From Deltaproteobacteria bacterium (GTDB lineage Bacteria; Myxococcota_A; UBA9160; SZUA-336): DNA of 6,943 nt. Numbering within the stretch: the first letter of the stretch is position 1; the number at the start of each line of letters is the position of its first letter. Both the position numbers and the translations under genes were made by a program. The stretch covers positions 1 through 6,943 of the forward strand of contig DAOVBF010000069.1 in NCBI GenBank assembly GCA_030673955.1. Direction: 5' to 3'. The notes beneath the pieces were generated by a model. It saw only the letters and a program-made list of their open reading frames with translations. It ran no database searches and was not told where the DNA came from. Positions 5,726 to 6,943 of the stretch are shown here, piece by piece.

Positions 5726-6886
5726 ATGTGCTTTCTCAAGACGCTCTCTTGCTTTCTGGCACCGGCCGTTCTGATCGTGCTCATCACATCGAGCTCCGGG
5801 GCCCAACCGGTTCCGATGGCTCTGTCTGCCGACGAGCCCGACTCGCTAAGCAAGGCCAGGCCGGTCCGCTATCCGATTCGCGGAGATGCAAACGACGACT
5901 GCGTCGTAAACATCTCCGACCTGCTCATGGTGCTGAGTGGCGACCGGAAGGGGGATGTCACCGGCGACGGGGTGGTCGACGATACCGATAGCAGCTTGGT
6001 GCTGGCGGTCTGGGGATCCAGCTGTGGGATGCGGCTCCTGGGTGACATCAACGGCGACGGCGTGGTCAACGTCACCGACCTGCTTCGGCTCTTCCGCTGC
6101 TGGGGCACTCAGGAGGCTAGCTGCGATATCGACGGGAACGGGGGCGTCGGTGGAGTAGACCTCAACCTGCTGCTCGCGAACTGGGGCCGCACACTGGGAA
6201 TCCGTCTCATCGGCGATGTTGATGGTACGGATGTGGTGAATGTGAATGACTTCCTGGGACTGCTCGGCGAGTGGGGACAATCGTCTTCGAGCGCCGACAT
6301 CAACCAGGACGGAACGGTGGACGAGGTCGACTGGCGTCTCCTGCAGGCAAACTTCGGAGCCACTTCCGGCGCCGATCTCGTCGGGGACATCAACGGTGAC
6401 TCGAGCGTAGGCCAGGTGGACCTCGACATCCTGATCGCCGTCTGGGGACAGCACTATCCGGCTGCCGATCTCAACGGGGACCAGCGGGTCAATATCCTCG
6501 ATCTCAACATCGTCCTGGGCACGTGGGGCAACACCGCCGGCAGGAAGCTCACAGGAGACATCAACGGCGATTGGATCGTCGACGACGTGGACCACAAGAC
6601 GTTGCTCGCGCTCTTCGGCTCGGACTCGCCGACGGCCGACCTGAACGGGGACGGCTCCGTGAACAGCGCCGACCTGCTTCTCCTGCTCGGGAACTTCGGG
6701 AAGACGTTCGGGACCACCCTGGTCGGGGACATCAACGGGAATTGTCACGTTGACGGGACGGACAAGGCGCTGCTCTTGGCCGCCTGGGGCACGGACTTCC
6801 CGATCTCCGATCTGAACGGCGACGGAACCATCAACATCATCGATCTGAACCTGCTGCTCGCGAACTTCGGAGCCACCTGTCCGTAG
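5726..6886 (+). CDS. Secreted protein made of six tandem dockerin-like modules (twelve EF-hand loops)
   Basis: A 386-aa protein. Residues 1-26 are a signal peptide (Lys5, hydrophobic core FLAPAVLIVLI, likely cleavage SGA/QP), with no lipobox. From residue 54 it holds twelve calcium-loop motifs of the dockerin type (D-x-N-G-D-G-x-V-N/D-x-x-D), starting at residues 54, 77, 107, 134, 164, 191, 221, 248, 278, 305, 335 and 362. Eleven of them are followed eight residues after the loop by W/F-G, closing a short hydrophobic helix (such as DLNLLLANWG). Dockerins pair two such loops, bind calcium to fold, and in cellulosomes dock onto cohesins. Here six pairs stand alone with no catalytic, cohesin-like or anchoring domain. 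Loop positions 10-11 vary (IS, VT, GV, II) and lack the duplicated Ser-Thr typical of classical type I cohesin binding, so cohesin docking cannot be claimed. An extracellular or periplasmic calcium-stabilised structural or adhesive role is plausible. Six cysteines are in the mature protein. The gene stands alone. Confidence 0.88.
   Translation: MCFLKTLSCFLAPAVLIVLITSSSGAQPVPMALSADEPDSLSKARPVRYPIRGDANDDCVVNISDLLMVLSGDRKGDVTGDGVVDDTDSSLVLAVWGSSCGMRLLGDINGDGVVNVTDLLRLFRCWGTQEASCDIDGNGGVGGVDLNLLLANWGRTLGIRLIGDVDGTDVVNVNDFLGLLGEWGQSSSSADINQDGTVDEVDWRLLQANFGATSGADLVGDINGDSSVGQVDLDILIAVWGQHYPAADLNGDQRVNILDLNIVLGTWGNTAGRKLTGDINGDWIVDDVDHKTLLALFGSDSPTADLNGDGSVNSADLLLLLGNFGKTFGTTLVGDINGNCHVDGTDKALLLAAWGTDFPISDLNGDGTINIIDLNLLLANFGATCP
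6044..6871 (+). repeat. 171-bp-period tandem coding repeat (five 57-aa modules)
   Basis: Loop starts at residues 107, 164, 221, 278 and 335 are exactly 57 codons apart, and their partners at 134, 191, 248, 305 and 362 keep the same period. An additional, shorter module precedes them (loops at 54 and 77). DNA identity between modules is only partial (GACATCAACGG recurs at several loop starts), so this is an old or diversified duplication rather than a recent expansion. Confidence 0.8.
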
Positions 6887-6943
6887 CCGCAGCGGGACCC
6901 GGACCCGGCTGAGGCGCGTACGAAGTCGCGTGCCCGCGGGCAG
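6887..6943. other. Non-coding right end with a 12-bp palindrome
   Basis: Only 57 bases remain after the stop codon. They include TGCCCGCGGGCA (6931-6942), a perfect 12-bp palindrome that may be part of a structure continuing past the window. There is no recognisable terminator hairpin in the visible part. Confidence 0.3.

Noticed and set aside
5846..6748. 300-codon minus-strand open frame opposite the dockerin-array gene
   Set aside because: Its repeating VDV/VPV pattern is the reverse complement of the Asp-rich loops on the plus strand, not an independent repeat protein.
5726..6886. Thrombospondin type 3 or CRISPR-like repeat reading of the tandem region
   Set aside because: The loops end in D followed by a hydrophobic helix and W/F-G, matching dockerin-type EF-hands, and lack the Cys-spaced DxDxDGxxDxxDxC pattern. 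The DNA repeats are coding, diverged and far longer than CRISPR repeats, with no spacers.

Overview
The window is a GC-rich bacterial chromosome segment with dense, mostly well-assigned genes. A flagellar MotB-type stator protein, a large two-domain SppA protease, a thiolase-like protein and a secreted array of dockerin-type EF-hands point to a motile Gram-negative bacterium. A former deltaproteobacterial lineage (Myxococcota, Desulfobacterota or similar) would fit, but this is inference from gene content and composition; no marker gene fixes the taxon.

Layout. Positions 1-500 (+) hold the C-terminal half of a MotB/OmpA-family protein cut by the window edge. It converges on a minus-strand thiolase-like gene (541-2139) that carries a C-terminal OB-fold-like domain. 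The 40-bp gap between the two stop codons, and the last codons of both genes, lie in a 43-bp-period repeat with hairpin potential. The thiolase-like gene diverges from a plus-strand run: sppA (2174-3880), a small START/SRPBCC-like protein (3913-4332), an alpha/beta hydrolase (4335-5156) and a 67-aa two-helix membrane protein (5224-5427). The first three are closely packed (gaps of 32 and 2 bp) and look like one transcription unit. The small membrane gene may also have its own promoter. Two consecutive GC-rich hairpins follow it. About 300 bp without a gene lead to a lone secreted protein (5726-6886), which after its signal peptide is almost entirely tandem dockerin-like calcium-binding loops.

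How the genes fit together. SppA (membrane peptide clearance), a lipid/hydrophobic-ligand-type START-like protein, a serine hydrolase and the thiolase-like protein could all relate to envelope or acyl metabolism, but their grouping is not a known named pathway. I saw no phage, transposon, CRISPR, tRNA or rRNA. The two items most worth attention are the dockerin-like array and the thiolase-like protein. The array has twelve loops in a strict alternating 27/30-residue rhythm, with matching cysteine pairs in its first and last modules. The thiolase-like protein lacks the usual catalytic cysteines and is fused to an OB-fold-like domain.
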